DNA from: DASRJW01 sp964567755
GTDB lineage: Bacteria; Krumholzibacteriota; Krumholzibacteriia; G020349025
Direction: 5' to 3'
NCBI GenBank assembly: GCA_964567755.1
Contig: CAZMNW010000004.1
Coordinates: 80,412 to 144,411 of the forward strand
Length of the DNA: 64,000 bases
The translations under genes were made by a program, and so were the position numbers. Shown piece by piece: positions 1 to 9,018 of the stretch (position 1 is its first letter; each line of letters starts with the position of its first letter). Under the pieces are notes generated by a model, which was not told where the DNA came from, ran no database searches, and saw only the letters and a list, made by a program, of their open reading frames with translations.

Positions 1-783
1 GCAGTCTCCATGCGCGTGCGCGCGGGCGGCGCATCGTCGGTCGAGGAAACTCGCGCGCAAGTGGCGCTCGTGAACGCTCGAGCGGCGCTCGCGTCGGCGG
101 AGCATGAACGGTCGGTTGCATATCGGCGGCTCGCCTCCACGTGGGTGAACCCCAAACCACGCTTCTCCGAGGTGCGCGGCGACCTGGAATCGACCCCGGT
201 GCCGCTTCCACTCGACACGCTTCTGGCGCGAATCGACCGCAATCCCGACGTCGCCCGGTGGGCGGCGGAGATCTCGCGGCGCGAGCGCTTGCATGACTCG
301 GTCCGTGCGTCGCGAGTGCCCGACCTGGACTTGGACTTTGGCGTTCGCAGGCTCGGAGCGAGCGAGGAAACAGGATTGCTGATCGGTGCCAGCATCCCGA
401 TCCCAATCTTCGACCGAGCACAGGATGCGACAACGGCTGCGGAGTTACGCATCCGCGGGGCGAACGAGCAGCAGGCAGCGGCGCGTGCACAGGCTTCTGC
501 CGCCGTGGCTGTGGCGCATGAGGAGCTGGCGGCGGCCCTCGACGCCCACCAACGCTTGCAGAACGAAGTTCTTCCGCAAGCGGTGAACGCCCACGAGGCA
601 GCAAGCTCTGCGTATCGGAGTGGACTACTGCGCTTCACCGACGTGCTGGACGTACAACGCATGCTCTTCGAAACGAGGATTCGTTCCATCGACATGTTGA
701 TCCGCTACCACACCGCCGCATTCGAGATCGAGCGTCTGACCGGCACGCCCGTCGCCGGCCCGAACAATGAGGAGCAGCAATGA
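1..783 (+). CDS. TolC/CzcC-family outer-membrane efflux protein, 5' end outside window
   Basis: The frame is open from the first base, so the gene begins upstream; the first ATG at 10 is probably internal. The roughly 260 residues visible are the C-terminal half of a TolC-type outer-membrane channel: long Ala/Gln/Glu-rich helices, then a beta-strand segment (GLLIGASIPIPIFDRAQ) of the kind found in CzcC/CusC, and a final helical repeat ending near FEIERLTG. The stop overlaps the next start in an ATGA, so it is translationally coupled to the adaptor and pump that follow. It would form the outer-membrane exit duct of a metal efflux complex. Recognition is by pattern and context, not by alignment. 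Confidence 0.85.
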   Translation, partial: AVSMRVRAGGASSVEETRAQVALVNARAALASAEHERSVAYRRLASTWVNPKPRFSEVRGDLESTPVPLPLDTLLARIDRNPDVARWAAEISRRERLHDSVRASRVPDLDLDFGVRRLGASEETGLLIGASIPIPIFDRAQDATTAAELRIRGANEQQAAARAQASAAVAVAHEELAAALDAHQRLQNEVLPQAVNAHEAASSAYRSGLLRFTDVLDVQRMLFETRIRSIDMLIRYHTAAFEIERLTGTPVAGPNNEEQQ

Positions 784-2060
784 ACCTCCGCCATCCCATG
801 ATCGTCGTCGGCCTGGCTGCATTCGCAGCGTTCGGCGGCTGGCTCGGCTGCACACGTGAGCCCGAGGGAAGCGGAGGCAATCGCACCGGGTCCTCGGAGG
901 GAACAGAGCACGAGGCGGGTGTCGTTCCGAAGGGTCCGCACGGCGGATGGCTGTTCGAAGATGCTGGAGTCCGACTCGAGCTGGACATCGAAGAAGATAC
1001 CGGCCCGCCCGTGTTCGTCGGCTACCTGTCCGACGGGACGGGCAAGAGCCTGCCGGTGGCCGCGAGCACCCTCTCCGTCGTGCTCGAACGCTTCGGAGGA
1101 CGCCAGCAAGCCATCGCATTCCGCACCGAAGGCGACCGCTTTCGAAGTGCTTCCGAGGTCGAAGAGCCGCACTCTTTCGCGGTGGCAATCACGCTCGAGC
1201 ACAACGGGCGGACGCACCACTGGAACCACGAGCAGGTCGAGTACCGTGTCGAGCTCACGCCGGAGTCCATGCGCGCTGCGGCAATCACGGTTGGTGAGGC
1301 ATCGGCACGCAACATCGCCGTGCAAGTCGATGCACCCGGCGAGGTCCACCTGAACGGAGAACGGGTCCAACAGCTGCGCCCTCGATTCCCAGGAATCGTG
1401 CAGAGCCTCGAGAAGCGCCTCGGGGACCTCGTCGACGCCGGCGATCTTCTCGCGCTCATTCAGAGCAACGAAAGCCTGAGCGAGTACGAGATCCGCGCCG
1501 CGATGCCCGGGACGATCGTTTCGCGCGACGTGGCCCCCGGGGCAGCGGTCGACCGCGAGGACGTTCTGTTCACCATCGCAGATCTCAGCACCGTGTGGAT
1601 CGACTTCGCCATCTACCCGCAGCACATCGGACTCGTCCGGCGCGGCCAAACCGTGAACGTGCACTCACGTTCGGGTCCGGACCTCACCGCGACCGGAACG
1701 GTGAGCTACGTCGGCCCTTTGCTCGAGCAGGACACGCGCGTCTCTTATGGGCGGGTCGTAGTGCAGAACGCCGATGGACGCTGGCAAGCCGGCGTCTACG
1801 TGACTGCGACCATCACGGTGGACTTTGCAGAGGCGACGGTGGCCGTGCCCGAAACCGCGATCATTCGCTCCAAGTTCGGTCCGGCCGTGTTCCGCGCCGC
1901 GGGCGCGACCTTCGAACTGCAACCAATCGAACCCGGCCGGACCGACGGGTCGTTCACCGAGGTGCTCGCTGGCCTGGAGCCAGGGTCGTTCGTCGTGACG
2001 CAGAACGCATTCCTCCTCAAGGCGGAGCTCGGCAAGTCGGAGGCGCACCATGACCATTGA
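780..2060 (+). CDS. Periplasmic adaptor (membrane-fusion protein) of a heavy-metal RND pump, CzcB/CusB-like
   Basis: 426 residues, about the usual length for CzcB/CusB. The N-terminus is a hydrophobic export signal ending GWLGC, a possible though imperfect lipobox. Next comes a domain beginning PHGGWLFEDAGVRLEL, typical of CzcB-type adaptors, then the split lipoyl/barrel-sandwich halves (QLRPRFPGIVQSLEKRLGD and AAMPGTIVSRDVAPGAAVD) and a beta-barrel region. The tail is His-rich (EAHHDH), suitable for metal contact. Start ATG at 780 overlaps the upstream stop, and the gene overlaps the pump gene by 11 bases. Role: bridges the inner-membrane pump to the TolC-like channel. No regulator of the operon is visible. 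Confidence 0.9.
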   Translation: MNLRHPMIVVGLAAFAAFGGWLGCTREPEGSGGNRTGSSEGTEHEAGVVPKGPHGGWLFEDAGVRLELDIEEDTGPPVFVGYLSDGTGKSLPVAASTLSVVLERFGGRQQAIAFRTEGDRFRSASEVEEPHSFAVAITLEHNGRTHHWNHEQVEYRVELTPESMRAAAITVGEASARNIAVQVDAPGEVHLNGERVQQLRPRFPGIVQSLEKRLGDLVDAGDLLALIQSNESLSEYEIRAAMPGTIVSRDVAPGAAVDREDVLFTIADLSTVWIDFAIYPQHIGLVRRGQTVNVHSRSGPDLTATGTVSYVGPLLEQDTRVSYGRVVVQNADGRWQAGVYVTATITVDFAEATVAVPETAIIRSKFGPAVFRAAGATFELQPIEPGRTDGSFTEVLAGLEPGSFVVTQNAFLLKAELGKSEAHHDH

Positions 2061-5000
2061 AGGCGCCACCCCGCCGGGAGGGCCCGGCGTGCTCGAACGG
2101 GTCATTCGTTTCTCTGTCCGACAGCGCTGGTTGGTCGTCGCCGGTGCGATCGCGATCGCTGCTCTCGGCGCCTTCAACTTCACACGCTTGCCGATCGATG
2201 CCGTGCCGGACATCACCAACGTCCAGGTGCAGATCAACACCACAGCCGAGGGCCTCTCGCCGATCGAGGTCGAGCAACGCATCACGTTTCCCATCGAAAC
2301 CGCGATGGCGGGGCTCCCCCGGCTCGACTACACGCGTTCGCTCTCGCGCTATGGACTCTCCCAGGTCACCGTCGCCTTCGAAGATGGGACCAACATCTAT
2401 TTCGCCCGCCAGCTGGTGAACGAGCGCTTGCAGGAGGTTCGGTCGACGCTGCCTCCCAACAGCGGCGAGCCTGGGATGGGTCCCATCGCGACTGGTCTCG
2501 GCGAGATCTTCACTTGGACAGTCGAGTCTCGACCCGGAGCGCGCAAGCCGGACGGAACGATGTTCACACCGATGGATCTACGCGAGATCCAGGACTGGGT
2601 GGTCAAACCGCAGGTGCGGACGGTCCCAGGCGTGACGGAGGTCAATGCGATCGGCGGCTATCGCAAGCAGTACCTCGTGACCCCCGATCCGGCACAGCTC
2701 ATGGCATACGGGATGTCGCTGCATGACATCCTGGACGCGCTCGAGAACAACAACGGCACGGTCGGCGGCGGCTTCATCGCCCACAAGGGCGAGCAGTACC
2801 TGGTCCATACGACAGGACGCCTGCAAACCATGGAGGAAATCAGCGACGTCGTCATCGCCGCACGGCGCGGCGTCCCGATCCGCATTCGTGATGTCGCCAG
2901 CGTGAGCCTCGGCAAGGAGCTCCGCACCGGCGCCGCGACGGAGAATGGCGTGGAAGTCGTCCTGGGAACGGCGTTCATGCTCGTGGGTCAGAACAGTCGC
3001 ACCGTCTCGGCCGCAGTCGGCAAGAAGATCGAAGAGATCAATCGGAACTTGCCAGCGGGGATTCTGGTCAAGCCCGTGTACGACCGGACCAGGCTCGTGG
3101 ACGCCACACTCGAAACCGTGCGCAAGAATTTGCTGGAAGGTGCGGCCCTCGTCGTCGCGGTCCTCTTCCTTCTCATCGGCAACTTCACGGCTGCTCTCAT
3201 CGTCGCGAGCATCATTCCCCTTTCCATGCTGTTCGCGGTGAGCGGCATGGTGCAAGGCCGAATCAGCGCCAATCTGCTCAGCCTCGGCGCCATCGACTTC
3301 GGCATCATCGTCGATGGCGCCGTCGTCATGGCCGAGAACATCGTTCGCCGCTTCGCGCACCGCCAGAGCAGTCTTGGCCGCCGGCTCGACGTGCACGAAC
3401 GGCTGCACGAGGCCTACGAGGCGGCCGCCGAGGTCGCTCGCCCGACGCTCTTCGGTGTCGCGATCATCATGATCGTCTACCTCCCGATCCTGACGCTCTC
3501 GGGAATCGAGGGCAAGATGTTCCGCCCCATGGCACAGGTTGTCCTCCTGGCGCTTTCTGGTGCGTTGATCTTCGCCTTCACGGTGGTTCCAGCGTTGGTG
3601 GCGATCCTGATGCGGCGACGTGTGTCCGAGAAGCAGAGTCCGGTCCTCAGGCTCGTCAGTCGCGCCTACCTGCCGGCCTTGCGTTTCGCATTGCATCGGC
3701 GCGTCCTCGTCGTTGGGATCGCGCTGCTTGGCCTCCTCGTTTGCATCGTGCCCGCGACCCGACTCGGCAGCGAGTTCGTGCCCACGTTGGACGAGCGAGA
3801 CATCGCGGTGCACGCGCTTCGCATTCCGGGCACCAGCCTGGAGCAAGCAATCGAGATGCAACGGCAAGTCGAGAAGACGATCGAGGCATTCCCTGAAGTC
3901 GCGTACGTCTACGCCAAGATCGGCACGGCGGAAATCGCCACCGACCCGATGCCGCCGAGCGTGGCCGATGTCATCGTGATCATGAAATCTCGCGCCGAGT
4001 GGCCCGACCCCGAGCGGCCGAAAGCCGAGGTCGTGCTGGCCATGGCCGAGCAGCTGGAAACCATTCCGGGCAACATGTACGAGTACACTCAGCCCATCCA
4101 GATGCGGTTCAACGAGCTGATCGCAGGCGTGCGAAGCGACGTCGCGGTCAAGGTTTTCGGCGACGACCTCGAGGAGCTGCGGTCGATCGCAGCCGACATC
4201 GCGGAGGTTCTCGAATCGGTCCCGGGATCAGCCGACGTCAAAGTGGAACAAGTGAGTGGCCTGCCGATGCTCGCGATCGACATCGACCGCACCGCGGTGT
4301 CCCGCTATGGGCTCAGCATCGCCGACGTGCAGGCCGTCATCCGGACGGCGCTCGCCGGTACCAACATGGGTGAGCTCTTCGAAGGCGACCGCCGGTTCGA
4401 CATCGTCGTGCGTCTCCCGGATGAAGTCCGCAACGATCTTCGCGCCCTCGAGCTGCTGCCTATCCCGGTGTCGGCGAAACCACGGTCGGTGCTGGCGACC
4501 GCACTGCCGGCGCTCCACGACGACGCGCGGACCGAGTTCGTTCCGCTGGGCGCGATCGCCAGCATCACCCTCTCCGAAGGTCCCAATCAAGTGACCCGGG
4601 AGAACGGCAAACGTCGCGTCGTCGTGCAAGCGAACGTGCGTGGCAGAGACCTCGGCGGTTTCGTCCAGGAAGCCGAGAGCCGCATCCAGGAAGGCGTGGA
4701 AATACCCGACGGCTGCTGGATAACGTGGGGCGGTCAGTTCGAGAACCTTATCGCCGCGCGCACGCGATTGTCCATCGTGGTGCCCATCGCCTTGCTCCTC
4801 ATCTTCCTTCTTCTGCTCATGGCGTTCGGGTCGGCGAAGGATGCGCTGCTCGTCTTCAGCGGCGTGCCGCTCGCTCTCACCGGCGGTGTCTTGGCGCTCG
4901 CCTTGCGTGACATGCCGTTCTCGATCACCGCCGGCGTGGGGTTCATCGCACTGTCCGGCGTCGCGGTGCTGAACGGCGTCGTCATGGTGTCGTTCATCCG

Positions 5001-5268
5001 CAGCCTGCGAGAGCGCGGCAAGAATCTCGACGCCGCGATCCTGGAAGGCTGCGAAACCCGTTTGCGTCCGGTGCTCATGACCGCGTTCGTGGCATCGCTC
5101 GGATTCGTGCCGATGGCGATCGCGACGGGAACCGGAGCCGAGGTCCAGCGTCCGCTCGCGACCGTCGTCATTGGCGGGATTCTCTCGTCCACGTTCTTGA
5201 CCTTGCTCGTTCTTCCCGCGTTGTACCGACTGGCACACAGGCAGCAGGAAGCGCCGGCAGAGCCTTGA
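2050..5268 (+). CDS. czcA: Heavy-metal efflux RND transporter, CzcA-like
   Basis: 1072 residues, full length for a CusA/CzcA proton-driven pump with 12 membrane segments and two large periplasmic loops. The fourth membrane helix carries DFGIIVDGAVVMAEN at about residues 416-430, with acidic residues D416, D422 and E429. This D-D-E pattern is characteristic of the divalent-cation (Zn/Co/Cd/Ni) HME branch rather than the Cu/Ag branch, so CzcA is preferred over CusA; the metal remains an inference. The N-terminal FTRLPIDAVPDITNVQVQI segment is classic for the family. It is the last gene of the outer-membrane/adaptor/pump operon. Converges on the minus-strand gene ending at 5314. Confidence 0.95.
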   Translation: MTIEGATPPGGPGVLERVIRFSVRQRWLVVAGAIAIAALGAFNFTRLPIDAVPDITNVQVQINTTAEGLSPIEVEQRITFPIETAMAGLPRLDYTRSLSRYGLSQVTVAFEDGTNIYFARQLVNERLQEVRSTLPPNSGEPGMGPIATGLGEIFTWTVESRPGARKPDGTMFTPMDLREIQDWVVKPQVRTVPGVTEVNAIGGYRKQYLVTPDPAQLMAYGMSLHDILDALENNNGTVGGGFIAHKGEQYLVHTTGRLQTMEEISDVVIAARRGVPIRIRDVASVSLGKELRTGAATENGVEVVLGTAFMLVGQNSRTVSAAVGKKIEEINRNLPAGILVKPVYDRTRLVDATLETVRKNLLEGAALVVAVLFLLIGNFTAALIVASIIPLSMLFAVSGMVQGRISANLLSLGAIDFGIIVDGAVVMAENIVRRFAHRQSSLGRRLDVHERLHEAYEAAAEVARPTLFGVAIIMIVYLPILTLSGIEGKMFRPMAQVVLLALSGALIFAFTVVPALVAILMRRRVSEKQSPVLRLVSRAYLPALRFALHRRVLVVGIALLGLLVCIVPATRLGSEFVPTLDERDIAVHALRIPGTSLEQAIEMQRQVEKTIEAFPEVAYVYAKIGTAEIATDPMPPSVADVIVIMKSRAEWPDPERPKAEVVLAMAEQLETIPGNMYEYTQPIQMRFNELIAGVRSDVAVKVFGDDLEELRSIAADIAEVLESVPGSADVKVEQVSGLPMLAIDIDRTAVSRYGLSIADVQAVIRTALAGTNMGELFEGDRRFDIVVRLPDEVRNDLRALELLPIPVSAKPRSVLATALPALHDDARTEFVPLGAIASITLSEGPNQVTRENGKRRVVVQANVRGRDLGGFVQEAESRIQEGVEIPDGCWITWGGQFENLIAARTRLSIVVPIALLLIFLLLLMAFGSAKDALLVFSGVPLALTGGVLALALRDMPFSITAGVGFIALSGVAVLNGVVMVSFIRSLRERGKNLDAAILEGCETRLRPVLMTAFVASLGFVPMAIATGTGAEVQRPLATVVIGGILSSTFLTLLVLPALYRLAHRQQEAPAEP

Positions 5269-5313
5269 GCCGGCACCGAATCTTGAAGGGAACCAAGCTC
5301 GGAGCCGGACCTA

Positions 5314-5993
5314 TTACCTCGTTCGGCTCGTCACGTGGTCGGTCGACGCGTCGAGGATTTCCCAGATGCGATCGAGCCACTCGCGGTGCTCGGGCTTCAT
5401 CAGCACCGACCTCAAGCAGGTGAGACTTTCGCGATCGCGTTCGATTCCATCAAGATCGAAGAGATCGGCCGAGAGATCGGCGAGTGCCAGATGGAGGCCG
5501 CGCCGCGCCGCCTCGGCGAAGATCTGACGCGAGATCGCAGACAACTGGCTCAAGCTTCGGCTGCGCGGCGCCCACGGCAACCCCAAGCAGTTGCAGCTGA
5601 ATCCCCCGGCGGTGAAGTGGAGATCGGTGTCCACCGGAACATCACCGCGGTCGTGAAGGCCAGGATCTTGGCGCTGAAAAGCGGCACGTGATCCCCCACC
5701 TGACATTCGGCGAAGGTGATGCGGCCCCCGTCACCGAATGGATCGCCTTCGGCACTCGCGTTCGGGTTCGGCGTGACCTCGAGAACGATCACTCCGCTCT
5801 GAATCACACCGTCCACGGCGAACTCGGCCCCGGTCATCCCGTTCGGGGCCCAGGCATTGATGGACACATCGATCATCTTCACCAGTGGGAGCGGCCAGGA
5901 AAGACATCCGCTCGAAGCCATTTCGAAATACACTTCGCCGTGCGCGGCCGGCACCAACAGCGCCATCATTCCGACAGCAATAGCAATTTTCAT
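5314..5993 (-). pseudogene. Secreted protein of unknown function interrupted by a frameshift
   Basis: The start at 5993 is supported by a strong ribosome site (ggaggagatc just upstream) and a clear signal peptide (MKIAIAVGMMALLVPAAHG). Coding continues in one frame to about ECQVGDHVPLFSAKILAFTT near 5650, then that frame loses sense and stops at 5550. In the frame offset by -1, coding with high third-position GC continues as DVPVDTDLHFTAGGFSCNC and on to a stop at 5314 (EHREWLDRIWEILDAS). One base seems to be missing around 5640-5655. Either the gene is truly broken, or the sequence has a one-base error and this is one ~226-residue secreted protein. The C-terminal helical part could instead be a separate small gene. 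Function not recognised. Confidence 0.5.
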
Positions 5994-6168
5994 GATCTCC
6001 TCCGTGGCGAGGATCGAGGAGGGCAGCGTTGATTTTACGCCCCTGACGAGCGCGCAGCAATCGGTGCATCCTTTGCGGCCGCCGTGACAAACCACCCGTC
6101 GCGGCGGCCGCAACAGGCCATGTCCACCGTCGCGGCAGGCCGGACGTGTGTCCGGCCGTGCGTCGGAG

Positions 6169-7665
6169 TCAAAGCGGCAAGAACCGGTGTTCCAAATCGA
6201 TCCGGAGGCCCAAGTAGCGGTCGAGCTCCTCTAGATAGCGATCTCGTTGTTCCCAACGGAAGATTCGGCTTTCGAGGAACTTGATCTCGGAGATCTGGCC
6301 GTCCTTGTAACGCGACTCGGCGATGGACAATCGGTTGGCGGCCAGTTCGATCTGTCGCCTGACGATATCCAAGCGGCGGTAGCTCACGTCGAGATCGTTG
6401 AGCTGATTGACGATCTCGGCGCGTGCGTTCTTCAGCTTTTGCTCGTACTCGAGCCGCGCTTGCTCGGATTGGAAACGGGCCGCCTTGACCGCCGCCCGGC
6501 CGGCGCCACCGTCCCACACCGGAATCCGCACCCGCAGCAGCAGCCCCCATCCTTGCGTGTTGATATCGTCGTCGACTTCCTCGTTGTAGAATGCGGTCTC
6601 GACGTTGCCCCTGCCGAACGAATAGCGCGCTTGCAAGTCGCCGCTGATCCGATGCGCGGCGGCCGCATAATTGGCCTGCCGTTGCGCCTTGCGATAGCCG
6701 CGGTCGGCTTGCCGCACCGCCACGGTCTTTTCCCACTCGTCGACGAGACGTTGTTCCGCCGTGGATTCGAAGTGCGCCGGCGGCTGTGGTTCGCTGGGTT
6801 CGACGCTGTCGCCACCTTCCAGATCCAGCAGAGAGTTCAACTGCCGCTCCTGCTCGCGCGCGTCGACTTCCGTATCCACGTGTGCGAGCTCGGCGTCCAG
6901 CTTCTTGGCTTCGGATTGCAGCCAGATTTCTTCCGAGATGATGCCGTCACGAAACTTCAGCGAGTCCACTCGAACCTGCGCACGCGCCGACTGCAGGCGG
7001 TCGTTGGCCAGCTCCTGCTTGACCTGGAAGCGCAAGACGCCCACGTAAGCATTGGTCACCTCGCGCCGCAGCTCCCCTTCGCGTTGCCGTTGCGTCGCTT
7101 CGGCGATGTCGCGGTCGTCTTGCAGATCGTGCAGCTGCTTCTTGCCGTCGGATGGCCGAAAAAGCGGCTGGTCGAGGCGCAAGTCGAAGAACCCCTGGCG
7201 CAGCGTCTCGTAGACGAGGTTGTCGCCGCCGAGAATGCGCGTATCGGGGTAGCGCGAGTCGTCCGCCGTCAAGTTGGCGGTCCCGGTCAGAACTCCTCCC
7301 GTGAGCAGGCTCTGCTTCAGCTCGATGAAGGAATTGAACGACACGTCACGCGTACTGTAGAGCTGCTTGGTGTTGGCGCCGCCGAAGAATCGGTAGCTCT
7401 CGTCGACATCGAAGGCGGGGACCGAACCGTTGATCGACACTTCCGGGACCTTGAAGTTGATTTGCTTCGCCTGGTACTGCTGCGCCGCCACCTCCGCTTG
7501 ACCGCGAATGATGCGACCGCGGGCGGTCTTCTCCAGCGCCGCGGCCACGGCCTCGTCGAGCGTCATTGCCAACTCGGCGCCTCGACTCGCCGGAGCCATA
7601 GCCAAGACCGCACACACGATCGCCATCCATGGGCCCGCGTTGTTGCCGAAGTGCATTGCTCGCAT
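6169..7665 (-). CDS. TolC-family outer-membrane efflux protein
   Basis: 498 residues with a signal peptide (GPWMAIVCAVLAMAPASRGAE) and the alternating long helices and short strands of TolC-type proteins, e.g. VPEVSINGSVPAFDVDESY early and LRVRIPVWDGGAGRAAVKAA in the second repeat. The ATG at 7665 has a ggagg site about nine bases upstream. It is the last gene of a minus-strand group with a MacB-like permease (43 bases upstream) and an HlyD-like adaptor, so it probably supplies the outer-membrane duct of that exporter. It is distinct from the metal-pump channel at the start of the window. The substrate cannot be read from the sequence. Confidence 0.9.
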   Translation of the reverse strand: MRAMHFGNNAGPWMAIVCAVLAMAPASRGAELAMTLDEAVAAALEKTARGRIIRGQAEVAAQQYQAKQINFKVPEVSINGSVPAFDVDESYRFFGGANTKQLYSTRDVSFNSFIELKQSLLTGGVLTGTANLTADDSRYPDTRILGGDNLVYETLRQGFFDLRLDQPLFRPSDGKKQLHDLQDDRDIAEATQRQREGELRREVTNAYVGVLRFQVKQELANDRLQSARAQVRVDSLKFRDGIISEEIWLQSEAKKLDAELAHVDTEVDAREQERQLNSLLDLEGGDSVEPSEPQPPAHFESTAEQRLVDEWEKTVAVRQADRGYRKAQRQANYAAAAHRISGDLQARYSFGRGNVETAFYNEEVDDDINTQGWGLLLRVRIPVWDGGAGRAAVKAARFQSEQARLEYEQKLKNARAEIVNQLNDLDVSYRRLDIVRRQIELAANRLSIAESRYKDGQISEIKFLESRIFRWEQRDRYLEELDRYLGLRIDLEHRFLPL

Positions 7666-7707
7666 GCAGCCGCCTCCTTCGCCAGCGTTGCGTGACTGGC
7701 CTTTGGA

Positions 7708-9015
7708 TCATTCGTAGCGCAAGGATTCGATAGGATCGACGCGCGCCGCCCGCGCTGCCGGGTAGAGCCCGAACACGACGCCGACGAGACTCGAGACGCC
7801 GATGGCGAGAACGATGGCGAACACCGACACCACGGTCGGCCAATGCGCATAGAATGAGATGATGCGCGAGATCAAAAGACCCAGCGCGAGTCCCAGGGCG
7901 CAGCCGAGCAGGCAGATCACGATCGCCTCGACCAAAAACTGTTGCATGATGTCGAGCCGGGTGGCGCCGATGGCGCGCCGTACGCCGATCTCGCGTGTGC
8001 GCTCGAGCACCGTGGCGAGCATGATGTTCATGATGCCGATGCCGCCGACCAAGAGCGACAGGCCGGCGATCGCCCCCATGACGATGTTGAAAATACGCTG
8101 CGTCTTCTGGGACTGGCGCAACAGCGATTCGGGCACCACGATCTCGTGGTCATCGACGCCGGCATGGCGGCGGGCGAGCACCCGTTGCACCAGTCTCGCC
8201 ACCGCGGTCACGTCCTCGAGCCGCGCGCTCGTGATCGTGAGCTGGTCGATCTCGGGAATGTTGTGTTTTTGTTCCTCGCCTTGGGATCCCATGATGAAGA
8301 ACCCGCCGCCACTGTTCGTCGCCAGAGGCTTGCGCTCGAACTTTTTCTGCGCCGTGGACAACGGGATGTAGATGTCCTCGTTGAAGTTCTTGAGCTGCAA
8401 GCCCTCGACTTTGCCGCGACCGATGTACTTGTCCGCCATCACGCCGACGACCGTGAAGTCGAGGTCGCCGATGCGCACCATCTGTCCGAGAGGCGAGGCG
8501 AAGGCGAACAAGGCGCGTTTCGCCTTGGCGCCCAGCACGCACACCTGGGCGAACGTGTCGCTGTCGCTCGGCAACAGGAAGCGGCCGGATTCGACCCCGA
8601 CCGACGACGCGTACATGAACTCTGGAGTCGTGGCGACCACGCGCACCGCCGCCGTTTGCGCCCGATAGCGCACGCTTTCGATGGGCTCGTAACGCTGCGG
8701 CACGACGTTCGTGACCAGGTCCGTGAAGGCGGCGATGTTCGCCGCGTCCGCGAGCGACAGCCCCGGCGAACGCTGCAAGTTCTCGTCGACGCCAGGGGCT
8801 TCGTGCGGCACCTGCGCGTTGACGATGACGTTAGTGATGCCGAGGATGGCGATCTCTTCGAGTACTTCTTTTTCGGCGCCCTTGCCGATGGACAGCATGG
8901 CGACGACGGCGGCCACGCCAATGATGACGCCGAGCATGGTCAACAATGTGCGCAACTTGTGCGCCGCGAGGGAATCGAAGGACATCTGGAGTGTGCGGCG
9001 CGTGTCCATTCGCAA
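7708..9015 (-). CDS. MacB-like ABC transporter permease (no ATPase domain)
   Basis: 435 residues. An N-terminal membrane segment (LRTLLTMLGVIIGVAAVVAML) is followed by a large extracytoplasmic MacB-core domain and a C-terminal FtsX domain with three membrane helices (IVMGAIAGLSLLVGGIGIMN, then AIVICLLGCALGLALGLLIS, then VFAIVLAIGVSSLVGVVFG). The REIGVRRAIGATRLDIMQQFL coupling-helix region is typical. E. coli MacB carries its nucleotide-binding domain in the same chain; here it is absent and no ATP-binding gene lies in the operon, so the ATPase must come from elsewhere. Only three bases separate it from the adaptor gene upstream. Confidence 0.92.
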   Translation of the reverse strand: MRMDTRRTLQMSFDSLAAHKLRTLLTMLGVIIGVAAVVAMLSIGKGAEKEVLEEIAILGITNVIVNAQVPHEAPGVDENLQRSPGLSLADAANIAAFTDLVTNVVPQRYEPIESVRYRAQTAAVRVVATTPEFMYASSVGVESGRFLLPSDSDTFAQVCVLGAKAKRALFAFASPLGQMVRIGDLDFTVVGVMADKYIGRGKVEGLQLKNFNEDIYIPLSTAQKKFERKPLATNSGGGFFIMGSQGEEQKHNIPEIDQLTITSARLEDVTAVARLVQRVLARRHAGVDDHEIVVPESLLRQSQKTQRIFNIVMGAIAGLSLLVGGIGIMNIMLATVLERTREIGVRRAIGATRLDIMQQFLVEAIVICLLGCALGLALGLLISRIISFYAHWPTVVSVFAIVLAIGVSSLVGVVFGLYPAARAARVDPIESLRYE

Positions 9016-9018
9016 CGT

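Noticed and set aside
2578..3867. A 429-codon open frame on the minus strand inside the RND pump gene
   Set aside because: Acidic/basic low-complexity product with no fold; the plus strand holds an unmistakable CzcA.
6247..7695. A 482-codon plus-strand frame opposite the second TolC-like gene
   Set aside because: No signal peptide or family motif; the minus-strand TolC-like protein explains the coding bias.
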